Part shown: piece by piece, positions 52,591 through 60,688 of the stretch
Numbering within the stretch: the first letter of the stretch is position 1
Layout: each line of letters begins with the position of its first letter
Source: Roseiarcus sp963820795
GTDB taxonomy: Bacteria > Pseudomonadota > Alphaproteobacteria > Rhizobiales > Beijerinckiaceae
Length of the DNA: 64,000 bases
Assembly (NCBI GenBank): GCA_963820795.1
Contig: CAWGBJ010000002.1
Location: 62,001 to 126,000 of the forward strand
Reading direction: 5' to 3'
Notes under the pieces: model-generated
Databases searched by the model: none
Told to the model about the DNA's origin: nothing
Seen by the model: the letters and a program-made list of their open reading frames with translations, nothing else
Made by a program: the position numbers and the translations under genes

Positions 52591-53355
52591 TTGTCCTGGT
52601 CCGCCGCCCAATATCTCAAGTTCGAGGACGAACGCACGCGTCCCGTGCGCGATCTCGTCGCGCGCATTCCCATAGCCGACGTCGGCCGGGCCGCCGACAT
52701 CGGCTGCGGGCCGGGCAATTCGACCGAGGCGCTGCGCAAGCGCTATCCGAAGGCGCAGATCGTCGGCCTCGACAGTTCGCCGGACATGATCGAGGCGGCT
52801 CGGAAACGCCTGCCCGGCATCGCCTTCGCGGTCGGCGACATCGCCGGCTGGCGCGACTCCGGCTTCGACGTGATCCTCGCCAACGCGGTCATCCAATGGA
52901 TGCCCGGCCACGAGGCGCTGCTGCCGGCGCTGATCGCCAAGCTGGCGGAAGGCGGCTCGCTCGCCGTGCAGACGCCTGACAATCTCGATGAGCCGTCGCA
53001 TCGCCTGATGCGTCAGGTCGCGGCCCAAGGGCCCTGGGCCGGGAAGCTCGCCGGCGCGGAGAAGGCGCGAGCGAAACGCGCCAGCGCCGACTGGTATTTC
53101 CGGCTCCTGCGCGCCCACGCCTCCCGCGTCGACATCTGGCGCACGACCTATTTTCATCCCCTCGCGGGGCCCGGCGCTGTGGTCGAATGGCTGAAGGGAA
53201 CGGGCCTCCGCCCGTTCCTCGACCCGCTCGACCCCGCTGAACGCTTGGATTATCTGGCGCGCTACGAGGCGGCGCTGGCGAAAGCCTATCCGGCGGAAGC
53301 GGACGGGACCGTCCTGCTGCCGTTCCCGCGGCTCTTCTTCGTTGCGACGCGGTGA
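52591..53355 (+). CDS. tam: Trans-aconitate 2-methyltransferase
   Basis: A 254-residue SAM methyltransferase close in length and pattern to E. coli Tam. It begins SWSAAQYLKFEDERTRPVRDL, the Tam N-terminus. SAM motif I is ADIGCGPGNSTEAL, and ANAVIQWMPGHEALLP and LAVQTPDNLDEPSH follow. The TTG at 52591 lies 8 nt after GGGAG and gives the family length; longer upstream readings add an unconserved Arg-rich stretch. It methylates trans-aconitate, removing an aconitase inhibitor. Confidence 0.88.
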   Translation: MSWSAAQYLKFEDERTRPVRDLVARIPIADVGRAADIGCGPGNSTEALRKRYPKAQIVGLDSSPDMIEAARKRLPGIAFAVGDIAGWRDSGFDVILANAVIQWMPGHEALLPALIAKLAEGGSLAVQTPDNLDEPSHRLMRQVAAQGPWAGKLAGAEKARAKRASADWYFRLLRAHASRVDIWRTTYFHPLAGPGAVVEWLKGTGLRPFLDPLDPAERLDYLARYEAALAKAYPAEADGTVLLPFPRLFFVATR

Positions 53356-53477
53356 GCGTGCGGAGGCCTCGTGGCACAATTTGCATCCCATTGCTGTTGG
53401 ACGTAGCCTGCGCTCGCCGTCTCCCCGGGGTCCATTTGACAAAGGGGAGGCGGCCAACAAAGCAGCGGAGGACGCTC

Positions 53478-53798
53478 ATGCCGAAATATCTGTTTGAGGC
53501 GCATTACACCCCGGAGGGGGCGAAAGGCGTGGCGAAGGAAGGCGGTTCCGGCCGTCGCGCCGCGGTCGCCAAGGCGGCGGAAAGCGTGGGCGGCAAACTG
53601 GAGAGCCTCTACTTCGCTTTCGGCGGGGTCGACGCTTATGTCACCGTCGATTTGCCCGACAATGTCGCCGCCGCCGCGATGGCGCTCGCTGTCAATCAGG
53701 GCTCCACGGCGGCCGTCAAGACGGTCGTCCTGATGACGCCCGAGGAGATGGATAAGGCCGCCAAGACAACGGTCGGCTATCGGCCGCCTGGCCACTGA
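53478..53798 (+). CDS. GYD domain protein
   Basis: A 106-residue GYD-family protein: KYLFEAHYTPEGAKGVAKEGG, LESLYFAFGGVDAYVTVDLPDN (core, with GVDA in place of GYD) and TVVLMTPEEMDKA. GGAGGACG precedes the ATG. It is a paralogue of the protein at 5816-6148 with only moderate similarity. Function is unknown. Confidence 0.82.
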   Translation: MPKYLFEAHYTPEGAKGVAKEGGSGRRAAVAKAAESVGGKLESLYFAFGGVDAYVTVDLPDNVAAAAMALAVNQGSTAAVKTVVLMTPEEMDKAAKTTVGYRPPGH

Positions 53799-53863
53799 GC
53801 CGATGCCCGCGCCGGCGCGCTTCCAACGCGCTGGCGCTTCATGCTATGCGAGCGCGCGTAAGC

Positions 53864-53940
53864 GCGCCCGTAGCTCAACTGGATAGAGTATCGGTCTTCG
53901 AAACCGAGGGTTGGGAGTTCAAGCCTCTCCGGGCGCGCCA
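53864..53940 (+). tRNA. tRNA-Arg(TCG)
   Basis: A 77-nt cloverleaf: acceptor GCGCCCG/CGGGCGC, D-arm GCTC-AACTGGATA-GAGT, anticodon loop CTTCGAA (TCG), T-arm GGGAG-TTCAAGC-CTCTC, and encoded CCA. Confidence 0.92.
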
Positions 53941-54259
53941 ATATTTCTATCGGTAAAGCGCGCGAGGGCGTGGCGAACCGGTCGGTTCGGCCCTGAAGCG
54001 GTCATTCGACCCCGGCCGTCGACTCGCTTATGAGATCGGCTCCGTTGCAGGCAGAACAACCCCGCCGCCGCGCGGATCTCGGCCCACACGACGACTCGGA
54101 CAGTTTGATCTTTGACCATCGCTATGCTTGCGCCTCCAATAGCGCTGAAGGCTCGGGAAGAGCGGCGCCCGAGGCGGGCCGGAAGACGCTGGCCGTCGGC
54201 AATGTGGAACTTGGTTGCGCGGGCCGTGGCCAAAATCGAGCGCTCAAGGATGAAGCCAT
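53941..54259. other. Intergenic region after tRNA-Arg, nothing recognised
   Basis: A 319-bp gap between tRNA-Arg and the hexulose-phosphate operon. No integrase, duplicated tRNA 3' end or gene is visible. The promoter of the downstream operon must lie here, but I cannot place it. Confidence 0.5.
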
Positions 54260-54919
54260 ATGTTACTGCAAATCGCTCTCGACAAACCAGAACATCTGGC
54301 TCTGCTTCCTCATATAAAGCACATTGCTGACATCGTAGAGATCGGCACGCCGCTGTTGAAGCGCTTTGGCATCGGGGCCATCGCCACCGCGCGCGAACTG
54401 TGCCGGGACACGCCGGTGCTTGCCGATAGCAAAACGGTCGACGGCGGCCAGCTCGAAGCGGAAATGGCGTTCAGCGCAGGGGCGGCCTTCATGACGGTTC
54501 TGTCCTCAGCGACAAGCGCAACCCACGAGGCGGTGGGCCGAGTTGCGGCCAAATTCGGCGCGCATGTCATCATCGACACCATCACCGAGGCAGGAAAGAA
54601 GGAACTGCTGCCGGCCAAGGTCGCCTTTCCCGACAGTTTCGCCTATGTCGGCGTTCACCGGCCATCGGATGCGCACGCCGCCGGCGACAGCTCCGCCACA
54701 CATATCGAGGCCGTCGCCGAGATGCACCGGCGCGGTTTTCGCGTCGCGCTCGCTGGCGGCCTGGGTCCGGACAGCATCGACTCGGTGCTTGCGTTCGAGC
54801 CGGAGATTGTCATCGTTGGCAGCGCGATCACAAAGTCCGGAAATCCCCAAGAGGTGGCGAAGTGGATACGGAACAAGCTGATCAGTCCCGGCCATGGCTG
54901 GCCGTGGGACAAGAAATAG
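54260..54919 (+). CDS. 3-hexulose-6-phosphate synthase-like aldolase
   Basis: A 219-residue OMP-decarboxylase superfamily barrel. It begins LLQIALDKPEHL; VEIGTPLLKRFG and VLADSKTVDGGQLEAEMAFSAGAAFMTVL carry the DxKxxD metal/phosphate motif, with VGVH and LAGGLGPDSI later. This matches 3-hexulose-6-phosphate synthase (ribulose 5-phosphate plus formaldehyde to arabino-3-hexulose 6-phosphate) and is related to 3-keto-L-gulonate-6-phosphate decarboxylase. The next gene encodes the matching isomerase type, which favours the first reading. AAGGA lies 9 nt before the ATG. Confidence 0.82.
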   Translation: MLLQIALDKPEHLALLPHIKHIADIVEIGTPLLKRFGIGAIATARELCRDTPVLADSKTVDGGQLEAEMAFSAGAAFMTVLSSATSATHEAVGRVAAKFGAHVIIDTITEAGKKELLPAKVAFPDSFAYVGVHRPSDAHAAGDSSATHIEAVAEMHRRGFRVALAGGLGPDSIDSVLAFEPEIVIVGSAITKSGNPQEVAKWIRNKLISPGHGWPWDKK

Positions 54920-55410
54920 CCGATCTGCTCAATCGCATCGACGCTAAATCGTTCTTCCGGATTGTTCAGGCGTTCGACGACGAGGCGCGCTGTTGGTTCT
55001 TTTCCGGACAGGGCCGGTCGGGACTGGTCGCCCAAATGGCGGCGATGCGTCTCATGCATCTTGGCCGCGATGTCCATTTCGTCGGCGAAGTCACGGCCCC
55101 GTCGATCCGCGAAGGCGACGGGCTGGTGATCGTCTCCGGATCGGGAGAGACGCCGGTCAGCGTCAACTTTGCAAGGATCGCCAAAGCCGAGGGCGCGGAA
55201 CTGATCTTGTTCACCCGGGCGCCGAAAAGCACCCTCGCCGGGCTTGCCGATGCGATGCTTCTGGTGTCGGTCGAAACGACGCGGCAATTCGGCGGCAGCT
55301 TGTTCGAGCAAGGCAGCCTCATTCTTTTCGACGCTATTATCCTTGAACTTGCGCAGCGCATTCCGGACGCCCATCAGCGCATGCTTCGCCGCCACACCAA
55401 CTTGCAGTGA
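54862..55410 (+). CDS. 6-phospho-3-hexuloisomerase-like SIS protein
   Basis: A 182-residue SIS-domain protein of the PHI type. Visible: WFFSGQGRSGLVAQMAAMRLMHLGRDVHFVGE (GxGRSG) and DGLVIVSGSGETPVSVNFARIAKAEGAEL, with ITxxxxS pattern features and FEQGSLILFDAIILELA at the end. PHI turns arabino-3-hexulose 6-phosphate into fructose 6-phosphate. The GTG start follows GAGG by 7 nt and lies inside the end of the preceding gene (58-bp overlap), an unusually long overlap. It is coupled to the kinase by GTGA. Confidence 0.82.
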   Translation: MDTEQADQSRPWLAVGQEIADLLNRIDAKSFFRIVQAFDDEARCWFFSGQGRSGLVAQMAAMRLMHLGRDVHFVGEVTAPSIREGDGLVIVSGSGETPVSVNFARIAKAEGAELILFTRAPKSTLAGLADAMLLVSVETTRQFGGSLFEQGSLILFDAIILELAQRIPDAHQRMLRRHTNLQ

Positions 55411-56933
55411 GCGCCCCGATGGCGCCTTGGCGACCAAAGGATTTGGTGCTGGCAATCGATGTCGGGACAGGCAGCGTTCGCGCGGCGCTGCTCGATCTGC
55501 GGGGCCGGACCGTCGCTTTTTGCGCCCGCGAACATGACCAGATTGTTCCCGGTTTCGGCCGCGCGGAGCAGCGTCCCGTCGATTGGTGGGAGGGCGCGGC
55601 CGCAAGCATCCGCAGCGTCTTGGATGCGGTTGAGGGCGGCGCGCAACGGGTGCTGGCGGTCGCCGCCTGCGGACAAATGCACGGGACAGTGCTGATCGAC
55701 GCCGGGGGGGAGCTGGTGCTCGATTCCGTTCAGCTCTGGAACGACAAGCGGCCAACGGCGGAGGTCAACGCCTTCGCCGCCGCCAACGACGTCGATTCGC
55801 TTTGGCCGCTGACGGCGAATCCGCCTTCGGTCGCCTGGCCCGGCTTCAAGCTCATGTGGATCGCCGCTCATCAGCCCGGAGACCTTGCCCGCGCGGCGAC
55901 GCTGCTGATGCCGAAGGACTACATCAATTTCCGGTTGACCGGGCGGCGGGGCATGGACGAATCCGACGCCTCGTGCACCTACCTCTTCGACGCCCGGACC
56001 CATGAATGGAGCCCGCTTCTGGCCGCGCGGCTCGACGTCGATCCGAAGTTGCTGCCGCCGGTTTTTCACGCGGCGGCGGTCATCGGCCCGGTTTCATCAG
56101 ACGCCGCCGCAGAAACCGGGCTCCTCTCTGGCACGCCGGTCGCCGCCGGCACGAGCGATTTTGCTGCGACGCTGCTTGGGTCAGGCGTCTCGAACGAGCA
56201 TCGAGGCTCCGACATCACCGGCACTTCGACGCTGATTACCGCTTACGCTCCCCAGCCCCTCAAAGACCCGATCGTCACCAATATGCGCACTGCCGACGGC
56301 GCATGGGCGGCCTTCACAATTCTCGATGCCGGCGGCGACGCGATGCGCTGGGCGCGGCGCGCGTTGCATCGCAATGAGGCGAGCTACGAGGCCATCGCCG
56401 CGATGGCCGCCGCAGCGCCGCCCGGCGCGGACCGGCTCCTGTTCCTGCCCTACCTCAACGGCGAACGGCTCGGCGGCGCCGCTTGCGCGCGCGGCGAGTT
56501 CTTCGGCCTCACGAGCGGTCATGACGCCGGGCACATGCACCGCGCCGTCATGGAGGGCGTCGCCTTCGCCGCCAGGCGCAATCTCGCTATCCTCGAGCGC
56601 AAGAGCGGCCGCATCGAGAGCATTGTCGCGGCGGCGGGAGGGGCGCGCGGACTGTGGCTGGAGATCAAGGCGAGCGTCTACGACCGCCCCATCTTGGTGA
56701 CGGCGGACCCGGAGGCCGGCATCGCGGGCTGCGCGATGATCGCCGCCGTCGCCGGCGCTGCTGTCGCTGGATGGGCGGAAGCGCGGTCACGCTTCGTTTC
56801 TTTCGCCGACGAGATCCGTCCCAATCCTGCCTGGCGCGACCGCTACTTGCGCTACTCCGAACTTTTTGATGCGCGCTATGAATCCAGCCGAGCGCTCTGG
56901 GAGCGGCTCGAGGCGCTCGACGCAGGCGCCTAA
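55407..56933 (+). CDS. FGGY-family carbohydrate kinase (xylulokinase-like)
   Basis: A 508-residue FGGY kinase. The first phosphate site is DLVLAIDVGTGSVRAALLD. CGQMHGTVLID is xylulokinase-like, followed by LWNDKRPTAE, ITGTSTLITAY, FLPYLNGERLG and the C-terminal AAAGGARGLWLEIKASVYDRPI with EAGIAGCAMIAA. It phosphorylates a pentulose or hexulose. Its coupling to the synthase and isomerase suggests the kinase feeds ribulose or hexulose phosphate into them. The substrate is not determined. Confidence 0.88.
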   Translation: MSAPMAPWRPKDLVLAIDVGTGSVRAALLDLRGRTVAFCAREHDQIVPGFGRAEQRPVDWWEGAAASIRSVLDAVEGGAQRVLAVAACGQMHGTVLIDAGGELVLDSVQLWNDKRPTAEVNAFAAANDVDSLWPLTANPPSVAWPGFKLMWIAAHQPGDLARAATLLMPKDYINFRLTGRRGMDESDASCTYLFDARTHEWSPLLAARLDVDPKLLPPVFHAAAVIGPVSSDAAAETGLLSGTPVAAGTSDFAATLLGSGVSNEHRGSDITGTSTLITAYAPQPLKDPIVTNMRTADGAWAAFTILDAGGDAMRWARRALHRNEASYEAIAAMAAAAPPGADRLLFLPYLNGERLGGAACARGEFFGLTSGHDAGHMHRAVMEGVAFAARRNLAILERKSGRIESIVAAAGGARGLWLEIKASVYDRPILVTADPEAGIAGCAMIAAVAGAAVAGWAEARSRFVSFADEIRPNPAWRDRYLRYSELFDARYESSRALWERLEALDAGA

Positions 56934-56974
56934 GCAGATTTCTTCAGCGACCCAACGAATGGACCGATGAAGGC

Positions 56975-57360
56975 GCGGTTCGACTGAACTTTCACCACAA
57001 GCGACGCGCGCTCGCGCAAAACGAGATTCCGCCTGTTACTCCCTGCCAACAGGGCAAATCGCTTCCCGCCGCTCTCGAGCGATTGCACAAATCCCTTGTC
57101 TTTCATTTGGTTGAGCGGATTTGCTCGTGTGGAAGGGAAAGACCGAGCAGGCGAGATTATCGCCCCTGTTAGGCCGATGAACAGGAGGGACTGGGAGCGG
57201 GAGCGCAAAGCCGAAAACCGACTTCATGGGTCCGCTGGAGAGCGCGACCGTCAAGAATATCTAAACGAAGCCGACGGGTGCCGGTCCCGCCGTACGTTTT
57301 GCGTGAGGATAGCGCCATATCTGCTTGATTTTACGAAAGTAACTACGGATTGTGTGAGAG
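56975..57360. repeat. Dispersed 385-bp repeat, copy B
   Basis: The second copy of the repeat at 41627-42011, same orientation, differing by scattered substitutions and single-base changes. It begins about 40 bp after the FGGY kinase stop. Together with the remnant at 57451 it occupies most of the 720-bp gap 56934-57654, whose remaining parts show nothing recognisable apart from the ECF41-type promoter. Confidence 0.8.
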
Positions 57361-57450
57361 CTCCCCGCCAATTTTTGCCTATGCGGGCAAGAGGGCGAAC
57401 GGGTCCGGCTTGATCGGCTGACTCGCCCAAGAATCTCTGCATAGCGCGTG

Positions 57451-57546
57451 ATGCGATCGCGCTTAGGCCTCATCCGTTTCGAGTATGCGACCTTTCCGGC
57501 CAATGACGATCCGGCGTTGAAACTGGCGATCTACACGCCGGTTTGA
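57451..57546 (+). pseudogene. Possible C-terminal remnant of a MmyB-type regulator
   Basis: A short reading, LGLIRFEYATFPANDDPALK and LAIYTPV then stop, resembles the ligand-binding end of MmyB/XRE regulators (FxYxxFxxxDxPxLRLxVYTP). There is no DNA-binding part. This is a weak call based on one motif. Confidence 0.25.
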
Positions 57547-57589
57547 CGGCGCGCGGCCCGCCGGTCGCGACGAAAAATCGTCGGCGCCA

Positions 57590-57616
57590 TGTCACACCGG
57601 GCGCTTCTGTCTCGTT
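57590..57616 (+). promoter_or_regulatory. ECF41-type promoter
   Basis: TGTCACA (57590-57596), a 16-bp spacer and CGTT (57613-57616) match the published ECF41 target consensus TGTCACA-N16-CGTC with one mismatch. It lies about 40 bp before the carboxymuconolactone decarboxylase gene, the usual autoregulated position. Confidence 0.75.
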
Positions 57617-57654
57617 ATGTTCTCCGGAGCCTCCCTTGATGAAAGGAGAAGACG

Positions 57655-58113
57655 ATGACGCCGAGATTGAACCCGTTCGGCGCTGCGCCGGCTGCGATGA
57701 AATCATGGCTCGACTTCAGCCAGAGCGTCGCGCAGTGCGGCTTGGAAGAGAGCCTGATGGAGCTGGTGAAGATCCGCGCCTCGCAGATCAACGGCTGCGC
57801 CTTCTGCCTCGACATGCACACCGCCGCTGCGCGCAAGCGCGGGGAGACGGAGCAGCGTCTCTACCTGCTCGACGCCTGGCGCGATTCTCCGCTTTACAGC
57901 GAGCGCGAGCGTGCTGCGCTGGCCTGGACCGAGGCCCTGACTTTGTTGCCGGAAACGCGCGCCCCCGACGATGTCTATCGCGCGCTCACGGCGCAGTTCA
58001 GCGAGGAGGAGCAGGTGACGCTGACCCTCCTGATCGTCACGATCAACGGCTGGAACCGGATCCAGGTCGGCTTCCGCGCCGTGCATCCGCTCGAGGAGCG
58101 ACGAGCGGCCTGA
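57655..58113 (+). CDS. Carboxymuconolactone decarboxylase/AhpD-like protein
   Basis: A 152-residue AhpD-fold protein with the active-site motif NGCAFCLDMHTAAARKRG (CxxCxxxH), indicating a peroxidase-like or disulfide function rather than lactone decarboxylation. LLPETRAPDD and LTLLIVTINGWNRI are family marks of the group paired with ECF41 sigma factors. AGGAG precedes the ATG. Its TGA overlaps the sigma factor ATG (TGATG). Confidence 0.88.
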   Translation: MTPRLNPFGAAPAAMKSWLDFSQSVAQCGLEESLMELVKIRASQINGCAFCLDMHTAAARKRGETEQRLYLLDAWRDSPLYSERERAALAWTEALTLLPETRAPDDVYRALTAQFSEEEQVTLTLLIVTINGWNRIQVGFRAVHPLEERRAA

Positions 58114-58988
58114 TGGTTGCGATGTTCGGCGCCGCCGCCGCCGCCAGCTTCGATCCGCTGCGTCCACGACTGAGCCGCATCGCCTATCGGATGCTCGGAT
58201 CGGTCGCCGACGCGGAGGACGTGGTGCAGGACGCGTTCCTGCGCTGGCTCGGCGCCGACCGCGACGCGATCAGCGAGCCGGAAGCCTATCTCCGCCGCGT
58301 CGTCACCCGCCTCGCTCTCGACCAATTGAAGTCGGCGCGGCGCCGGCGCGAGACCTATATCGGACCCTGGCTGCCGGAACCGGTGGTCGAGGCGACGGAG
58401 GACGACATCGACGATGTCACCCTGCCGCTGATGATCGCGCTCGACCGCCTGTCGCCCCTGGAACGCGCCGCCTTTCTGCTGCACGACGTCTTCGGCGTCG
58501 GCTTCGAGGAGATCGCCGAAACGATCGGCCGCGAGCCGGCGGCGTGCCGCCAGCTCGCCAGTCGGGCGCGGACCCACGTGCGCGCCGCGCGGCCTCGATT
58601 TCCGCTGCCCAAGGAACGCGGCCTCGAGATCGCCGCGGCGTTTTTCTCGGCTTCGCGCAGCGGCGACATGGATCGGCTGCGCTCGCTGCTGGCGGCGGAC
58701 GTCGCTTTCACTTCGGACGGCGGCGGCAAGCGGCCAGCGGCATCCCGGCCGATCGTCGGCCTCGACGCCGTCACCCGGTTTCATGGCTCGCTGGCGTCGC
58801 TCTTCGCCAGGGCGCCGTCGCAAATCGTCCGCTACGGCTTCGTCAACGGCCTGCCGGGTTTCGTCACCATCGAACGGGACGGCGCCCAAACGACCGCGCT
58901 AGAGATCGAGGGTGACAAGATTGTCGCGATCTATGTGATGCGCAATCCTGATAAGCTGCGCCATATCGGCGATCGTCCGCTTCACTGA
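58113..58988 (+). CDS. ECF41 RNA polymerase sigma factor with SnoaL-like C-terminus
   Basis: A 291-residue ECF sigma factor. Sigma-2 (about 12-80) has RIAYRMLGSVADAEDVVQDAFLRW, and sigma-4 (about 115-170) has LSPLERAAFLLHDVFGVGFEEIAE. The C-terminal NTF2/SnoaL-like domain (about 185-290) controls activity. All three ECF41 hallmark motifs are seen: WLPEP, DGGGK and NPDKL. No anti-sigma gene is present, as is normal for this group. Its partner gene lies directly upstream and their shared promoter has the ECF41 consensus. Confidence 0.93.
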   Translation: MVAMFGAAAAASFDPLRPRLSRIAYRMLGSVADAEDVVQDAFLRWLGADRDAISEPEAYLRRVVTRLALDQLKSARRRRETYIGPWLPEPVVEATEDDIDDVTLPLMIALDRLSPLERAAFLLHDVFGVGFEEIAETIGREPAACRQLASRARTHVRAARPRFPLPKERGLEIAAAFFSASRSGDMDRLRSLLAADVAFTSDGGGKRPAASRPIVGLDAVTRFHGSLASLFARAPSQIVRYGFVNGLPGFVTIERDGAQTTALEIEGDKIVAIYVMRNPDKLRHIGDRPLH

Positions 58989-59802
58989 AACTCGGGGTAG
59001 TGGGTCAGTTTGAACTTCGGCTTCCGACCCGATAGTGTTGGAAAACTCGAATTTCCGCATCGATCACAATTCGGAAGACCACTGGCGCCCTCGATGAAAA
59101 ATTCCTTGGGGGTCGGCGGAACGACCGGTGTTGCCGTGTGCGAGGCTCCTACATGGCCTGCCGTGAGGACTATCGGCTGAGATGACGCGACGCGCGCGAA
59201 ACGACATTTTCGCGGTGGCTCAATTTCCGAGTTTTTCAACACAATCGACCCCCATTCCCGCCCTTCGGGATCGCTCCGGGGAACGGGCGGGATGCGCAAA
59301 AGCACGAAGTCGCTGCGCTCCAGCCCGCTGCGCGGGTGCGCAGGCGGAGAGGCCGTCGCATTTTGAGAAGCCAGTGAAGTCGAGATGACTGCATAGTCAG
59401 TGGAGAGCCCCGCCCTGACAATCGAGGCGTTGTGAACCTCACTCAGGATGGAGCTCTCCATGAGCAAGACCGACACTGTCAGTCCGCTGCGTCAGCGAAT
59501 GATCGAAGACATGGCTGCACGCAAGCTCAACCCACACACACAGCGCAGCCACATCTCCAGCTGCAAGCTGGCCGAATGGTCTCGGTTTGGGTAATTACTC
59601 CAAGGTCTTTGTCGAGAATGACGTCGACCTTCGCGCCCTACCTCACCTGAACGGCCCCGAATTGCAGGAACTCCGCGTACATACCCCTGACCACACGCCT
59701 GAGCCTGAAGAAACCCCTGCGTCCAACGGGCGTCCACACAAGATTGACAACGGTCACAACAGCTGGCTCCATCCGGAGCTCCAATAAACGAGGTCAAATC
59801 GG
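58989..59802. other. Intergenic debris region between sigma factor and secreted protein
   Basis: An 814-bp stretch without an intact gene. The minus-strand frame at 58982-59476 contains a CDRCG pair near its end but is otherwise unlike a protein I know. GAAAAACTCGGAAAT and neighbours (minus strand near 59230) recur at 41262-41278, hinting at a short dispersed repeat. The integrase and SAM-domain remnants lie at 59460-59787. Confidence 0.5.
59460..59787 (+). pseudogene. Integrase N-terminal stub joined to a SAM-domain fragment
   Basis: From the ATG at 59460, VSPLRQRMIEDMAARKLN and PHTQRSHISSC match the N-terminal SAM-like DNA-binding segment of a common tyrosine integrase, with a stop at 59594. 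Overlapping in another frame, LGNYSKVFVENDVDLRALPHL and LQELRV match the sterile-alpha-motif domain that precedes adenylate cyclases in rhizobia. Neither continues into its catalytic part. This is a junction of two relics rather than a gene. Confidence 0.55.
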
Positions 59803-60675
59803 ATGACGCGCGTCTCACGTTGGCTTCTGTACGTCGTTAGCTCGGCGCTCGCTGTTCAATGGGTGCCGCTTGTGGCCTCGGCGCAAATGAGCCCGGTCGG
59901 AATCCACAGCGTCATCAGGCCCGGCGCCCTGAACGACATCCCGCAGCACCTCACGGAAATCGGTTGGGACACAGATGTGCCGTCCCTGTTCACCATTCGA
60001 TATCAGCCCGAAAAAATGAATTTCGAACCGGGTTGGTCGTCCTGGGTCACGGAGGCGATGCTGCAGCGGACGGGGTTCATGCACCGCCCGCAAGTCGATC
60101 CGTGGCCGCCGATCTTCGCGGGAAACAGCTCCTTTGTGAATATGCCCGGCGGGCAGCTGTCGCCTCAGGATATGCAGGCGTTCCAGTCGTGGTGCATGCG
60201 ACGCGCGCAAGTGATCCCGCCTATCATCGTCCATACCGTCCCCTATCTTGCGCCGCTCGCCGCCGGCCAGACAGCCCGCGTCCTGCCGCTCGGGCTGCCG
60301 CCGGGCCAACCGCGTGAAAGCCAAATTGTCGTCGGCGTCGGCTTCGTGGAATCCGTCGGATTGGCACTGACGCGCAACGCGGACGATGACGCCGTGATTG
60401 TTCCGCCAGAAGTGATCGCGGCGCTTCCCCAGATGGGCGTCACTCTGGAGACGCGTTTGCATTGGCTGGAGCCGGTTCGAGTTGAGAATCCGATGATGTC
60501 GCCGGTCATGCCCGTGGCGCTGAAGGTGCCGAGCGAGCCAGTGTCGCTGCGCCTCGTCGCCAACCGGCGCGTGCTCTGGGAGCATCGCTACGGCGCCCAG
60601 CCGGCCGCCACGCAGCCGCCGCCGAAAGCCTCGTCTGCGCCCGCGGCCACGGCGGCGCCCGACATCAAATTCTGA
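59803..60675 (+). CDS. Secreted protein of unknown function
   Basis: A 290-residue protein with a Sec signal (LLYVVSSALAVQWVPLVASA, cleavage near ASA-QM) and a Pro/Ala-rich tail. The middle contains VGIHSVIRPGALNDIPQHLTEIGWD and many Pro residues, and appears rich in beta strands. It converges on the large protein at 60689, with 13 bp between stops. I do not recognise the family. Confidence 0.72.
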   Translation: MTRVSRWLLYVVSSALAVQWVPLVASAQMSPVGIHSVIRPGALNDIPQHLTEIGWDTDVPSLFTIRYQPEKMNFEPGWSSWVTEAMLQRTGFMHRPQVDPWPPIFAGNSSFVNMPGGQLSPQDMQAFQSWCMRRAQVIPPIIVHTVPYLAPLAAGQTARVLPLGLPPGQPRESQIVVGVGFVESVGLALTRNADDDAVIVPPEVIAALPQMGVTLETRLHWLEPVRVENPMMSPVMPVALKVPSEPVSLRLVANRRVLWEHRYGAQPAATQPPPKASSAPAATAAPDIKF

Positions 60676-60688
60676 GGCCTGGTCTTTG

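Noticed and set aside
53864..54260. Genomic island inserted at tRNA-Arg
   Set aside because: No integrase follows the tRNA and I find no second copy of its 3' end in the window.
54260..56933. Evidence that the organism is a methanotroph or methylotroph
   Set aside because: HPS and PHI homologues alone do not prove it; no methanol, methane or formaldehyde oxidation gene is present here and the linked kinase points to sugar use.
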